25,871 nt of DNA from Aquabacterium sp. Its GTDB lineage: Bacteria; Pseudomonadota; Gammaproteobacteria; Burkholderiales; Burkholderiaceae_C. The notes under the pieces were generated by a model that saw only the letters and a list, made by a program, of their open reading frames with translations, did not search any database and was not told the DNA's origin. Numbering within the stretch: the stretch's first letter is position 1; each line of letters opens with the position of its first letter. Position numbers and translations under genes: made by a program. The DNA is taken from the NCBI GenBank assembly GCA_030654555.1, contig JAURXG010000225.1, forward strand, positions 1 to 25,871, read 5' to 3'. This document shows, piece after piece, positions 16,135 to 24,835 of this stretch.

Positions 16135-16342
16135 GCAGGCAAGTGCGGAACATCGCACGCGTTGTCCTGTGGGCGGCATCGATGGCCTCCGTGACTAATC
16201 TGGGGCAATGCGACACTCCCGCCGGCAAGCGGGCGTTGCTGACGCCGTGCTGGTCGTGGCCGGTCGTCATTGGGCGGTTGGATGTGACCACGCCGGGCGG
16301 CTCAGACCTCACCACGTAAAGTGCGGAAGAACAGGGGATGCA

Positions 16343-19114
16343 ATGATCAAAGGCCCATGGCGAATGGCCTGCTCGGCAATTGGCTTGGCAGTGCTTCTAG
16401 GTGGCTGCGGTGAAAAGGGGCCGGACGAGTTGCTCGCTGCGGCGCGTGAGTCCGCCGCCAAGGGGGATCGAAAGGGCGCGGTGGTGACCTTGCGTGCCGC
16501 CCTTCAGAACAACCCGGAATCCGTGCCGGTGCGTTTGGAGTTCGGTCGGCAGCTGCTTGCCGCGGGCGAGGGACAGATCGCCGAAATTGAACTCCGAAAG
16601 CTTCAGACGGCGGCGGTTTCGCCGGCGATGGTTGTTCCCGATCTGGCGCGTGCGATGCTGGCGCAGAGAAAGTATGCGAAGCTGATCGCGGAATTCGAGT
16701 CTGTCCGTCTCGATCAGCCGGTTGCGATGGCAGACCTTCAAGCCAGCCTGGCCACCGCCTATGGATGGACCGGCGACACCGCTCGTTCGCGAGAACGCGT
16801 CGACGCTGCGTTGAAGCTCGACCCCAAGCATGTTGCCGCGCGCCTGGTCTTTGTCCGGCTCGAGGCAGGGCGCGGCGCGGTGAGCGCCGCCTCCGCGCTG
16901 CTGGAAGAGGTGCTGCGCGACGCACCCGGCAATGCGGACGCATGGCAGTTGAAGGGCGATCTCAACGTCAGCAGCGCAGCCTCCTTGCCTGTGGCCGTCG
17001 AGGCTTACACCAAGGTTATCGCGCTGGATCCCTACCGCACAGCGGCACATGGCGCGTTGATCGGAATCCACTTCTTCAAACGCGACTTGGTGGCAGCCCA
17101 GAAGCAGTTGGACGATTTGAAGCGATTGGTCCCCAATGCGCCGCAGACGGTCTTCTTCGAGGCGCAAATCGCCTACATCGCCGGGGACTTCAGGAAAGCC
17201 AAAGAACTGGTCGGTCAGTTGTTGAAGGTTTTTCCGGACAGCATCGGTGTGCTGCAGTTTGCCGGCGCGACCGAATTGCGGTTGGGGGCCTGGCTTCAGG
17301 CAGAAGCGCACCTCGGCCGGGTGCTGAGCGCCGTACCAGACGCCGTCGCGGCGCGACGCCTTCTGACGCAGGTGTATGTGCAGACAGGGCAGTCGGCCAG
17401 GGCCCTGGAGATTGCGCAGCCCAACGTTCAGCGATCCGATCCGGACCCTGAAACGGTGGCCCTGGTGGCTGAGGCTCACTTGCAGCGTGGCGAGCGCCGC
17501 TTGGCAGATGAATACTTTCAGCGCGCGCTGAAGTTGAGGCCGGACGATTTCAGGATCAGGACCGCGGCGGCGCTGTCACGATTGGCCAAGGGCGAGACCG
17601 AACAGGGCTACTCGGAGTTGACCGAGATTGCTGCGAAGGATCCGGATACGTTGGCCGACAAAGCGCTGATCAGCGCCAAGATGGCGCGCAATGAGATCGA
17701 CGACGCGCTGGTGGCGATCGACCGTTTGGCGGCGAAGCTGCCGAACTCACCGCTGGCGCCCACGCTGCGGGGCCAAGCCCTGCTGACGAAGAAGGACAAC
17801 GCTGGCGCGCGGTCGGCCTTCGAGCAGGCGCTGGCCAAGAACGGTGCCTACTTCCCGGCGGCGTCGGCATTGGCTTCGCTGGACCTTGCGGATGGCAAAC
17901 CGGATGCAGCCATGGCGCGCTTTGAGGCCGTGCTGAAGGTGGACCCCAAGCACCTGCAAGCGCAGATCGCGATTGCCGAGCTCATGGCACTGCGTGGTGC
18001 GGCAAAAGAGCAGGTGGTCGCGAAGTTTGAAGGTGCGATTCGCACGAATCCTTCGGAATACGTGCCCCGCAAACTATTGGTTCACTACTTGCTGGCGAGG
18101 CGGGACTACAAGGCGGCGCTGGTCGCCGCCCAAGCGGGAGTCACCTCGATGCCCAGCAATGCCGATCTGCTGGATTCGCTGGGGCAGGCGCACTTGGCGG
18201 CCGGGGAGGTCAACCAGGCGTTGAACGCGTTCGGCAAAGCCCTGGCGCAACGGCCGAATGCTGTGCCGGTGCTGCAACACCTGGCTGCGACCAACATGTT
18301 GGCCGGTAATCAGCCGGCGGCCGAGGCGAACCTTCGCCGAGCGCTGGTGGTGGCCCCGACGGACATTTCCGTGCAGCGCGAACTCGTCAGCCTCTACCTG
18401 AAAACCAAACAGAAGAGCAAGGCAACCGCGTTGGTGAAGACCATCCAGGCCCAGCAGCCGAGCGAGGCCATCGGCTACTTCATGGAAGGGGATATCCTCT
18501 TGGCCGACGGCAATACTGCCGGGGCACTGGCGGCATTCGAACTGGCCAAGACGAAGCGCAACCCGGGGCTGTTGCCGTCGAGAATCCATCTTGTCCTGAC
18601 TTCCACGAAGCGCGTCGACGAAGCCAAGCGGTTTGCCGACGAGTGGCGGCGACAGCATCCCGAAGACAAGGCGTTCATCCAATACCTCGGCGATGTCGCC
18701 CTTGCCGGTGGAAACCTGGCGGAATCGGAGCGCAACTACCAGCAACTGGTGGCCCTGGGTGAACCCGCCTACACGGTACTCAACAACTTGGCGTGGATTC
18801 TCTTGAAGCGAAATGCCCCAGAGGCACTGCCGCTTGCTGAGCGGGCCGCAGCCATGGCGCCCGACAGACCGGAGATCCTGGATACGTTTGCGCAGGCGCT
18901 ACTGGCGCAGCAGAAGTATCCGCAGGCGATCGAAGTCGGTCGCCGTGTTGTCTTGTTGGCGCCCTCGGTGGATCAGTACAAACTGAGTCTTGCGAAGATA
19001 TTGATCGCGGCCGGAGAGAAGGCTCAAGCGCGACAGTTGCTCGAGCAGTTGAAGACCGCTTCTCCCAGGAACGCCGAAAAGTGGCAGGTTGACAAGATGC
19101 TCTCTGCACTGTGA
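16343..19114 (+). CDS. prsT: XrtA/PEP-CTERM system TPR-repeat lipoprotein PrsT
   Basis: A 923-residue envelope lipoprotein built almost entirely of tetratricopeptide repeats, conserved beside prsK/prsR in PEP-CTERM genomes (TIGR02917-like). It starts at ATG 16343 with AGGGG just upstream. The open frame extends to 16208, but the upstream part is not gene-like and would bury the signal peptide. Residues 1-22 are a lipoprotein signal: MIKGPWRMACSAIGLAVLLG, then Gly-Cys22 as the lipidated residue. The following helices show regular TPR signatures such as 'LGQAHLAAGEVNQALNAFGK', 'AYTVLNNLAWILLKR' and 'ATAYGWTGDTARSRERVDAA'. Family proposals link PrsT to polysaccharide or PEP-CTERM protein export, but no direct function is shown. 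It is divergent from the PEP-CTERM gene and ends 39 bases before the convergent methyltransferase. Confidence 0.94.
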   Translation: MIKGPWRMACSAIGLAVLLGGCGEKGPDELLAAARESAAKGDRKGAVVTLRAALQNNPESVPVRLEFGRQLLAAGEGQIAEIELRKLQTAAVSPAMVVPDLARAMLAQRKYAKLIAEFESVRLDQPVAMADLQASLATAYGWTGDTARSRERVDAALKLDPKHVAARLVFVRLEAGRGAVSAASALLEEVLRDAPGNADAWQLKGDLNVSSAASLPVAVEAYTKVIALDPYRTAAHGALIGIHFFKRDLVAAQKQLDDLKRLVPNAPQTVFFEAQIAYIAGDFRKAKELVGQLLKVFPDSIGVLQFAGATELRLGAWLQAEAHLGRVLSAVPDAVAARRLLTQVYVQTGQSARALEIAQPNVQRSDPDPETVALVAEAHLQRGERRLADEYFQRALKLRPDDFRIRTAAALSRLAKGETEQGYSELTEIAAKDPDTLADKALISAKMARNEIDDALVAIDRLAAKLPNSPLAPTLRGQALLTKKDNAGARSAFEQALAKNGAYFPAASALASLDLADGKPDAAMARFEAVLKVDPKHLQAQIAIAELMALRGAAKEQVVAKFEGAIRTNPSEYVPRKLLVHYLLARRDYKAALVAAQAGVTSMPSNADLLDSLGQAHLAAGEVNQALNAFGKALAQRPNAVPVLQHLAATNMLAGNQPAAEANLRRALVVAPTDISVQRELVSLYLKTKQKSKATALVKTIQAQQPSEAIGYFMEGDILLADGNTAGALAAFELAKTKRNPGLLPSRIHLVLTSTKRVDEAKRFADEWRRQHPEDKAFIQYLGDVALAGGNLAESERNYQQLVALGEPAYTVLNNLAWILLKRNAPEALPLAERAAAMAPDRPEILDTFAQALLAQQKYPQAIEVGRRVVLLAPSVDQYKLSLAKILIAAGEKAQARQLLEQLKTASPRNAEKWQVDKMLSAL

Positions 19115-19131
19115 CGCGGGCTGCTGCGCCT

Positions 19132-19158
19132 GCTGACACTGTGTGCGACCGTGTCAGC
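19132..19158. repeat. Inverted repeat between convergent prsT and methyltransferase
   Basis: GCTGACAC (19132-19139) and GTGTCAGC (19151-19158) form an 8-bp stem with an 11-base loop. The right arm overlaps the last codons of the methyltransferase. No T-run adjoins it, so it is a weak or factor-dependent end signal at best. Confidence 0.4.
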
Positions 19159-20056
19159 CTGAGGTCGTCTTGGGATGCGGTGTCTTGAGTCCTCCCAAGC
19201 TGAAGAACAGGCGCATCGCCGAAAAATCTGCGCGCTGGGCGGGCTGCATGCTGGACCAATACGTCGCAAGGGCCCGTCGGCGTTGGGCATCCGGTTCTGG
19301 ACTGTTGATCGATGTCAGCGCCACCATGAACGGAACCCCAAAGGTCGTTCGCAGCTGTGTTTCGGGGGCGGCGGATTGCAGGATCGGCAGCAGCGCCGCG
19401 AAGTCCTCAAGTCTGAACGCGGCACGAAGCGAGTTCTCGTAGTCCCTGGTCAGAAAGGCGCCTAGCCCTCTTGTGCGTTCATGCACAAAGTAGCGTGCGG
19501 TGGCTTCGCGTTTCAGGCTCGCAAAGTCCATCAGATGCACGTGTCCGCCTGGACGGACGATCCTGGCAATCTCGCCAAAGCATTTGGCCAGCATCGACTT
19601 CTCTGGCAGATGGTGGATCGAGAGCGTCGACATCACGATGTCGGCGCTCCGATCGGCGAACATGTCGAGCTTGGTGATATCGCCGCAGACAAAGCGCACG
19701 TTGCGCACCCCGGCGTTGGTCTTCAACTCGGTGGCGCAGGCGAGCATTTCGGCTGACAGGTCCACGCCGATGAACTCTGCGTCCGGGTGCATGATGGCCA
19801 GTTCGACCAGCAGATTGGCGGGCCCGCATGCCAAGTCCACGACCGTGGATTTGGGCTTGATGGCCCCAGACAGCAGCAGCAGGTTGTACAGATACACCGA
19901 CGACCCATTGCCCGTGGCCAGCCCGGCATCGCGGTACTCGCGAACGTTGTCGGGGTTGTCCATGACCAGGTCAGGCTCGGGCACCCGGTCGTACTCGTAC
20001 CGGCGTGCGGCGAGTTCCAGCACGAAGTGCATTCCCAGCCTCAGTTGATCGAACAT
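19154..20056 (-). CDS. Class I SAM-dependent methyltransferase
   Basis: A 300-residue cytoplasmic methyltransferase. It starts at ATG 20056, which has AAGGAGA in the correct position; the frame is open to 20155 but that extension lacks a binding site and overlaps the exporter gene. SAM-binding motif I is 'TVVDLACGPANLL' (residues 71-83) with the acidic ribose contact Asp99 in 'IGVDLS'. 'DIVMSTLSIHHLP' and 'IARIVRPGGHVHLMDF' are motifs II/III, typical of Methyltransf_11/25 small-molecule or lipid methylases. An unusual ~65-residue N-terminal helical extension (MFDQLRLGMHFVLELAARRY) precedes the fold and could be the substrate lid. It is the last gene of the four-gene leftward operon with exporter and envelope proteins, so its substrate is plausibly the exported compound. 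Confidence 0.9.
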   Translation of the reverse strand: MFDQLRLGMHFVLELAARRYEYDRVPEPDLVMDNPDNVREYRDAGLATGNGSSVYLYNLLLLSGAIKPKSTVVDLACGPANLLVELAIMHPDAEFIGVDLSAEMLACATELKTNAGVRNVRFVCGDITKLDMFADRSADIVMSTLSIHHLPEKSMLAKCFGEIARIVRPGGHVHLMDFASLKREATARYFVHERTRGLGAFLTRDYENSLRAAFRLEDFAALLPILQSAAPETQLRTTFGVPFMVALTSINSPEPDAQRRRALATYWSSMQPAQRADFSAMRLFFSLGGLKTPHPKTTSG

Positions 20057-20123
20057 GTCCGTCTCCTTGGCGCGCTTCGGCCCTTGGGAAATCGTCAGAT
20101 TGGAAGAGCGCCTGCCCGCGGCC

Positions 20124-22469
20124 TCAGCGGTCGGGCATGAACTCGGTCGAGTCATCGAACGGCTGCTTCAAGGCCTCCTGCCGTCCACGGCGCGACCACG
20201 CCAGCAGCAGCGCCGGTGTCAGCAGCAACTCGAATATCTGCCCCGAGAACAGCCCTACCGCCGTCATCAGTCCGAAGTTGGCGGTGGGCCGAAAGTCGGA
20301 GGTGGCCAACAGCAGGAACTGACTGATCAGCAGCACCGAAATGGCCATCACCGCCGAGCCCGAGGACTTGAAGGTTCTGGCGATTGCCCACGCGGGCGAC
20401 AACCCTTGGCGCACCCGATGCCGCCAACCATGAAAGAGGTGGATCGTGTCATCGACGGTGATGCCCAGCACGATTCCGGCAATCATCACCGTGGCCGTGT
20501 CGAGATGAATGCCCGTTGCCCCCATCAGCACGAAGACGAAGAACAGGGGCGCCAGGTTGGGCAACAGGCAGATGCAAGACGCCGCTAACGATCGCCACAG
20601 GATCAACATGAAGATGAAGATCTGTCCGAAGGCGCTGGCGAAACTCAGACCCTGCCCATTGATCAGCATGGACGACTGGTCCGCAAACAGACGGCCATAG
20701 CCGCCGACTTCGGCGTCCAGGCCGGGCAATCGCACCGTGTTCAGTCGCTCCTGGATCTTCGACACCGTGTCCCCCAGGGCCTTGGCGCCATGCACGTTGA
20801 GGCTCAGGACTATGCGCGCCTTGCCGTACGCGCGATCGACGAAGTCGTACAGATCGCGCCCATCGTAGACCAGCAGGTACTGACGAAGCAGCCGGTCATT
20901 GGGTGGCACGGCGCGAAACGCGGCGTCTTCGCCGTTCATGGCGAAGTGCATCTCTTCAACCAGATCGGCAAACGAGACGGTGCGGTCGACCTCTGGCAAG
21001 GCCTCAAGCCACTGCTGCAGTTGGCGAATGCCGCGCAACTTGTCCACGCTCAACAGGCTCTCGGGTCCGGTGCCCTCGAGCAATATCTCCAGCGTGCTGA
21101 CGCCCGAAAGACGTGATTCGATGACCTTCGTGTGTACGCTGACGGGATGATCGGCCTTGAAGAAGGCCAGGAGGTCGGATTCAGCCTCGACCTTCAGGGC
21201 CATCGGAATCGTCACCAGCACCAGGACGAAGAAACCTGCAATGACCAGCTTGGCATGGCGCATGCTGAAGATGGCCAGGCGCGGGGCCATGCGTCCGAAC
21301 CGGCCCAATCCCGAGCCGCGTAGGGGCCAGCGCTGGCTGTCCCAATGGCGCAGGAACGGCGGCACCAGACCGTAGATCGTCACGAAGACGAACAGCGTGC
21401 CCACGCTGCCAGCGATGCCGAAGGTCTGGATGGGTGGCATGGGTACGAACACCAGGCTCAACAGCCCGGCAGCCGTGGTCAGCACATTGAACATGCCCGG
21501 CTTCAGGCCATGGGCCAGCGCCTCGTCAAGACTGCGCCCACGCGACAGATGAGCTGCATGTCCACGCTGGATGGCGGCGTACAGGTGCACCAGCGTGGCC
21601 GAGGTGTATGCGGCCAGCAACGATGGCAGCATGGCCGTGACCATCGTGTACGGCTGCTTGCTCAGCACGATCAGCGCGATCGTGGGCAGGATGACGGTCG
21701 ACATCGCCACGGCACCGATCACCACAGGCCGCCATCGCCCCACCACCCACCACATCAGCCCCAGCGCCAACAGTACCGTGAGCGGCACGAAGCGAAGGTT
21801 GTCATCAAGTACCGACTGCAGCTGCGCCACATCCATCGTGATGGGGCCTGCATTGCCAGCGTAATGGTCGCGCAGCCCGGCCTTGTCGATCGCCAACTCC
21901 GTCGCGGTCTGCAGTGTGCGTCGCTGTTCGCTGTCCTTCAGCAACTTGGGCTGCACCACGAGGGCCAGCAACTTCCCGTCGCGCGCAGCCAGTGAGCCCG
22001 GCGCGAAGCGATCCGCCATCACGGCCCGCCGAATGTTCTCGGGCGACTGGCGGTCGTTCTGCTCCATGTCGATCAGCGGCCCGACCTCGAAGCCATCGGT
22101 GGTGGCGGCTATTCGCTCGATCGAAGTGATCGACGTCACCCGCTCGACCAACGGGTGATTCGAGAGATCGCCGACCAAGGCATGCAGTCGCCTCAGAAAG
22201 GCCGCCGTGTACAGATCATCGCCCTCGAACGCGACGATCAGCAACTCGTCGGTGGGAAACGAGGCCCTGAGCTTGTCGCGCACCAACACGGCGGGCGAAC
22301 CGGGCGTGTAGTAGACGTCCGGCGCGTTGTCGATCCTCAAGCCCGCAAGTGGCAGCAGCGACAGCACGTGGACCATCACCACGACGAACAGCGCAGCCTG
22401 CCAACTCAGGATGCGCACTTTCATCGGCGGCCGGCCGGGCCGCTGAGGTGTCAGCAGAATGCGGCGCAC
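20124..22469 (-). CDS. MMPL/RND family transporter
   Basis: Inner-membrane exporter of up to 781 residues with the duplicated RND plan. TM1 is at residues ~20-45 ('ALFVVVMVHVLSLLPLAGL'). It is followed by a periplasmic domain to ~230, five membrane segments, a second TM7 ('HAKLVIAGFFVLVLVTIPMA'), a second periplasmic domain, and a final five-segment block. The block contains 'GIVLGITVDDTIHLFHGWRH' from residue 665, with the Asp673-Asp674 pair that usually serves proton relay. It belongs to the COG1033-like 'predicted exporter' branch related to MmpL and hopanoid transporter HpnN, so lipid or lipid-like cargo is likely. The GTG at 22469 lies 3 bases after the upstream stop and suggests coupling; ATG at 22424 (MKVRILSWQAA) is an equally possible start. 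No TolC or adaptor gene is present; the barrel and LolA-like neighbours may fill that role. Confidence 0.92.
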   Translation of the reverse strand: MRRILLTPQRPGRPPMKVRILSWQAALFVVVMVHVLSLLPLAGLRIDNAPDVYYTPGSPAVLVRDKLRASFPTDELLIVAFEGDDLYTAAFLRRLHALVGDLSNHPLVERVTSITSIERIAATTDGFEVGPLIDMEQNDRQSPENIRRAVMADRFAPGSLAARDGKLLALVVQPKLLKDSEQRRTLQTATELAIDKAGLRDHYAGNAGPITMDVAQLQSVLDDNLRFVPLTVLLALGLMWWVVGRWRPVVIGAVAMSTVILPTIALIVLSKQPYTMVTAMLPSLLAAYTSATLVHLYAAIQRGHAAHLSRGRSLDEALAHGLKPGMFNVLTTAAGLLSLVFVPMPPIQTFGIAGSVGTLFVFVTIYGLVPPFLRHWDSQRWPLRGSGLGRFGRMAPRLAIFSMRHAKLVIAGFFVLVLVTIPMALKVEAESDLLAFFKADHPVSVHTKVIESRLSGVSTLEILLEGTGPESLLSVDKLRGIRQLQQWLEALPEVDRTVSFADLVEEMHFAMNGEDAAFRAVPPNDRLLRQYLLVYDGRDLYDFVDRAYGKARIVLSLNVHGAKALGDTVSKIQERLNTVRLPGLDAEVGGYGRLFADQSSMLINGQGLSFASAFGQIFIFMLILWRSLAASCICLLPNLAPLFFVFVLMGATGIHLDTATVMIAGIVLGITVDDTIHLFHGWRHRVRQGLSPAWAIARTFKSSGSAVMAISVLLISQFLLLATSDFRPTANFGLMTAVGLFSGQIFELLLTPALLLAWSRRGRQEALKQPFDDSTEFMPDR

Positions 22470-22472
22470 GGG

Positions 22473-23825
22473 CTAGAAACGTGTCTTGACGCCGATCGCC
22501 ACCGCATTGTTGTTGCGCATGAACCCGCCGAACCCACGCGGCTCCCCGCTGAAGCGGTGCACTGCGATGTACAACTCGTGCGGCTCCCATCCGACGAAAG
22601 TCAACCGGGGCGACAGGTAGGAGTCATTGATATTCAGGCCGCCCGCAAACCGGAGGCTCGCTTTCCAACGGCCTTGGTCAAAGCTGGATTCGACCTCGCC
22701 GTTGATCGATGCGTAGCGCTGCAGTTCGTAGGTGTCCTGCCCCACATTGACAGACCTCAGGAGCATCTGCAGGTTGACGCGGGTATCTCGCCCGCCCGGG
22801 AAGAACTCGACGCCGGCGGCCGCTTCCAGCGATGCCGCGGTCAGCGTCTGCCCCGCCAAGGAGGTCATGGGCACGTCGCGGGTGTACGCCACCTCGCCCC
22901 GCCATGTGGCCGCATCGCCGCTGATCTCGAAGTCAACCGATGCAAATCGATTGGTCGGATGCGAGGACCTGATGCGGCCAGCCACAGGGTCGAATTGAAA
23001 GTGAGGCAGCGACTGGCGCACGCGACCCAGCGTGAAGCCATAGTCGAAAGGTGCGCCGGCATGGGTGATGCGCAGCGCGCCTCCGCCAGACTGGTGATTG
23101 ACCTGGTCGATGACCGCAGCCGCATAGAACGGCGCAAGATTCGGCATTGGGTCGATGCCCAGCACCTGGGCCCTGCCGCGATTGACTGGATGCCAGACGC
23201 TGCCGTCGGCAGGCATCAATGCCTCATGAAAGCCGGCCAGCCAGATCAAGTCCGACTTGTAGGGGCCCCATTCCTGCTCCCAGCGAAGAGCGGGCTGAGG
23301 CAGGCGGCGGTCCTTGAGTTCATCGAGCGCAAAGCGGCGCAGATCCACACGCGCGACGCGGTCGATGAGCGAGACGGCGTCCACGCGACCCCAGACCACC
23401 GTCTGCATGCCGGCGGTCAGGCGGGTATCCCCGCCTCGCCAGCGCAAATAGGTGTCACCGAGCTGCGCCTTTGTCGATTCCGAATCGGTCGCGCCACCCT
23501 GCTGGGCGTCGCCATCCAGGCGCAGGCCCGTGCGCCACTCGATCGATGGTGTCGTCTTGCCGATCAGATACCACTGCGTGCGAAGCGCGAAGGTATTGCT
23601 TGCCTGCGGATGGTTGGTCAGGCGGGCCGCCTCGATCAGCAAGGGATCCAGCCCAAAGCGTAGCGCGCCGGCTTGGGGTCGACGTGCGGGCTTGGACAGT
23701 TCGCCGGCACGATCGTCGGCGTCCCCTTCATCGGCCGCCAGGCTTGGGGTGCTGACCAGTATGGCAACGGCCAGGACGAGGGCGCCTATTGGCGAATCTG
23801 TCCAATCAAATCGAACTGTGGTCAT
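22473..23825 (-). CDS. Outer-membrane beta-barrel protein, DUF1302-like
   Basis: A 450-residue exported protein. A signal peptide (hydrophobic 'GALVLAVAILVSTPSLA', then ADEGD) precedes a long run of alternating polar/hydrophobic strands with Gly/Tyr/Trp/Arg, such as 'AQLGDTYLRWRGGDTRLTAG', 'VVWGRVDAVSLIDRVAR' and 'NVNLQ'-like strands. It ends in a terminal Phe ('VAIGVKTRF'), the usual BAM recognition end. 'GRVDAVSLIDRV' near residue 145 resembles the conserved core I associate with DUF1302. Proteins of this type often sit beside MMPL exporters and LolA-like proteins. Its ATG overlaps the stop of the preceding gene (23822-23825) and the exporter follows after 3 bases, so the three are tightly coupled. 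Function is inferred: outer-membrane passage or docking for the exported product. Confidence 0.78.
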   Translation of the reverse strand: MTTVRFDWTDSPIGALVLAVAILVSTPSLAADEGDADDRAGELSKPARRPQAGALRFGLDPLLIEAARLTNHPQASNTFALRTQWYLIGKTTPSIEWRTGLRLDGDAQQGGATDSESTKAQLGDTYLRWRGGDTRLTAGMQTVVWGRVDAVSLIDRVARVDLRRFALDELKDRRLPQPALRWEQEWGPYKSDLIWLAGFHEALMPADGSVWHPVNRGRAQVLGIDPMPNLAPFYAAAVIDQVNHQSGGGALRITHAGAPFDYGFTLGRVRQSLPHFQFDPVAGRIRSSHPTNRFASVDFEISGDAATWRGEVAYTRDVPMTSLAGQTLTAASLEAAAGVEFFPGGRDTRVNLQMLLRSVNVGQDTYELQRYASINGEVESSFDQGRWKASLRFAGGLNINDSYLSPRLTFVGWEPHELYIAVHRFSGEPRGFGGFMRNNNAVAIGVKTRF

Positions 23826-24634
23826 GGTCGGTAGCTTGATTCGATTGCCTCGTCGGACAAGGCCTGGGTCGAGAAGAGTTTGGCGGGTAGCCTCCTGTCG
23901 TACTTGACAGAGAGCGCCACCATCCGTGTTTCATGCCCGGAGGCGAGATCCGTTGTCTTGCTTTCGGTCACCGTCCAGTAGCCCTGAATGCGCTGCTTGG
24001 TCAACATCTGCCAGCGCTTGCTGGGCACCGCTTCGTCCTTCTCGAAGAAGTCGACGCGCAGCACCAACGCCAGCTGAGGATCGATCCACAGTAGCCGGCG
24101 CTTGTACACGGAGTTGCTCGCCTCGACGGGCACGCTCTCGACCACCTCGCAGGCCGTGCCGTCGATGGACTCTCGACCGATCAACCGGTGTCGATCGCTG
24201 GTGGGCTTGCGGGTTTGCAGATCTTCGAAATAGATGTCGGAGGCAACGAAGCGCCCCCCTTTGCGATCGCTGGCGACTCGACGAACCCTGTCCATCGCAG
24301 GTAGGTAAAGCCATTGCTCCGCGCTGCCATCTGCCTTGTCGACGCTCAACAGGCCGGTGCCGGAAATATCCTCTGGTGCGAGGAAGCGCGCCAGTGATTG
24401 GTACTCACCCCTTGCACGCTCTTGCCTGTAGGTGACCAATTCTCGAACCCGAGGTGCGCCCGACCGTGCCGTCAGTTCCATGCGGCTCACGACGGTCGTG
24501 TCTCGACCCGCCGGTCGCTCATAGACTGCCTGCACCAGCCTAAGCCCTTCGTCGCTGGCACTTGCGGGCACGACCACCAGTGATACGGCAATGACCAGGA
24601 GTGGCCGTAGACATGAAGTGATGAAATGGTGCAC
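23822..24634 (-). CDS. Outer membrane lipoprotein-sorting (LolA-like) periplasmic protein
   Basis: A 270-residue periplasmic protein of the LolA/LppX-like fold, whose concave sheet binds acyl chains. It starts at GTG 24634 with AAGAGA upstream; no ATG is available before the signal peptide (ITSCLRPLLVIAVSLVVVPA, cleavage near ASA/SDE). The diagnostic segment is 'SAEQWLYLPAMDRVRRVASD' followed by 'GGRFVASDIYFEDL', which is the family signature of the outer membrane lipoprotein-sorting proteins (pfam17131-like). The end of the protein ('YDRRLPAKLFSTQALSD') also fits. It heads the operon with the barrel and MMPL exporter. Such a protein would carry a lipid-like cargo across the periplasm between the other two. 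It is not the housekeeping lolA, which is shorter and sits in another context. Confidence 0.87.
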   Translation of the reverse strand: MHHFITSCLRPLLVIAVSLVVVPASASDEGLRLVQAVYERPAGRDTTVVSRMELTARSGAPRVRELVTYRQERARGEYQSLARFLAPEDISGTGLLSVDKADGSAEQWLYLPAMDRVRRVASDRKGGRFVASDIYFEDLQTRKPTSDRHRLIGRESIDGTACEVVESVPVEASNSVYKRRLLWIDPQLALVLRVDFFEKDEAVPSKRWQMLTKQRIQGYWTVTESKTTDLASGHETRMVALSVKYDRRLPAKLFSTQALSDEAIESSYRP

Positions 24635-24835
24635 GAAGTCTCTTCGATGAAATGGGACGAGAAGCGGCGTGCGCCTCTATGCCACTGGCACGACTCTGCC
24701 GAAATAGAAGCAACGGAGCGCGTATGCTTGAACAGCAGGTGACGACACGGGCATGTCGCTCGCGATTGAGTCGGTCACATCGGGCGGCCGGTGGTGAGCA
24801 CGCCGGTGAAGGCTTTGAATCGGGATGAGGATAGC
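24635..24835. promoter_or_regulatory. Divergent promoter region of the exporter and methyltransferase-E1 operons
   Basis: 201 bases between two divergent operons, therefore holding promoters for both. The clearest element is TGCCA-C-TGGCA (24681-24691), a perfect 5+5 inverted repeat. Its right arm begins a perfect sigma-54 -24 box TGGCACG (24686-24692, + strand). The -12 GC that follows (24698-24699) is one base too close. No strong sigma-70 pair is visible. Confidence 0.4.

Larger units (their letters stand above)
15917..16342. other. 426-base divergent regulatory region between the PEP-CTERM gene and prsT
   Basis: No credible gene is seen in this gap. It holds the sigma-54 promoter for the PEP-CTERM gene near its left end. 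Two inverted repeats lie 150-200 bases upstream of that promoter: AACCGC-AGG-GCGGTT at 16120-16134 and GTGCG-N6-CGCAC at 16143-16158. This is enhancer distance for an NtrC-type activator. The prsT ribosome binding site AGGGG is at 16333-16337. The octamer GTGCGGAA occurs twice (16143 and 16321). I could not identify a convincing promoter for prsT. Confidence 0.55.

Noticed and set aside
16208..16342. Longer prsT start at 16208
   Set aside because: It would place 45 non-conserved residues before the lipoprotein signal and prevent lipidation; ATG 16343 has a good ribosome binding site.
20055..22158. Plus-strand frames of 70-216 codons opposite the MMPL exporter
   Set aside because: Polar low-complexity translations opposite a clear 12-segment membrane protein.
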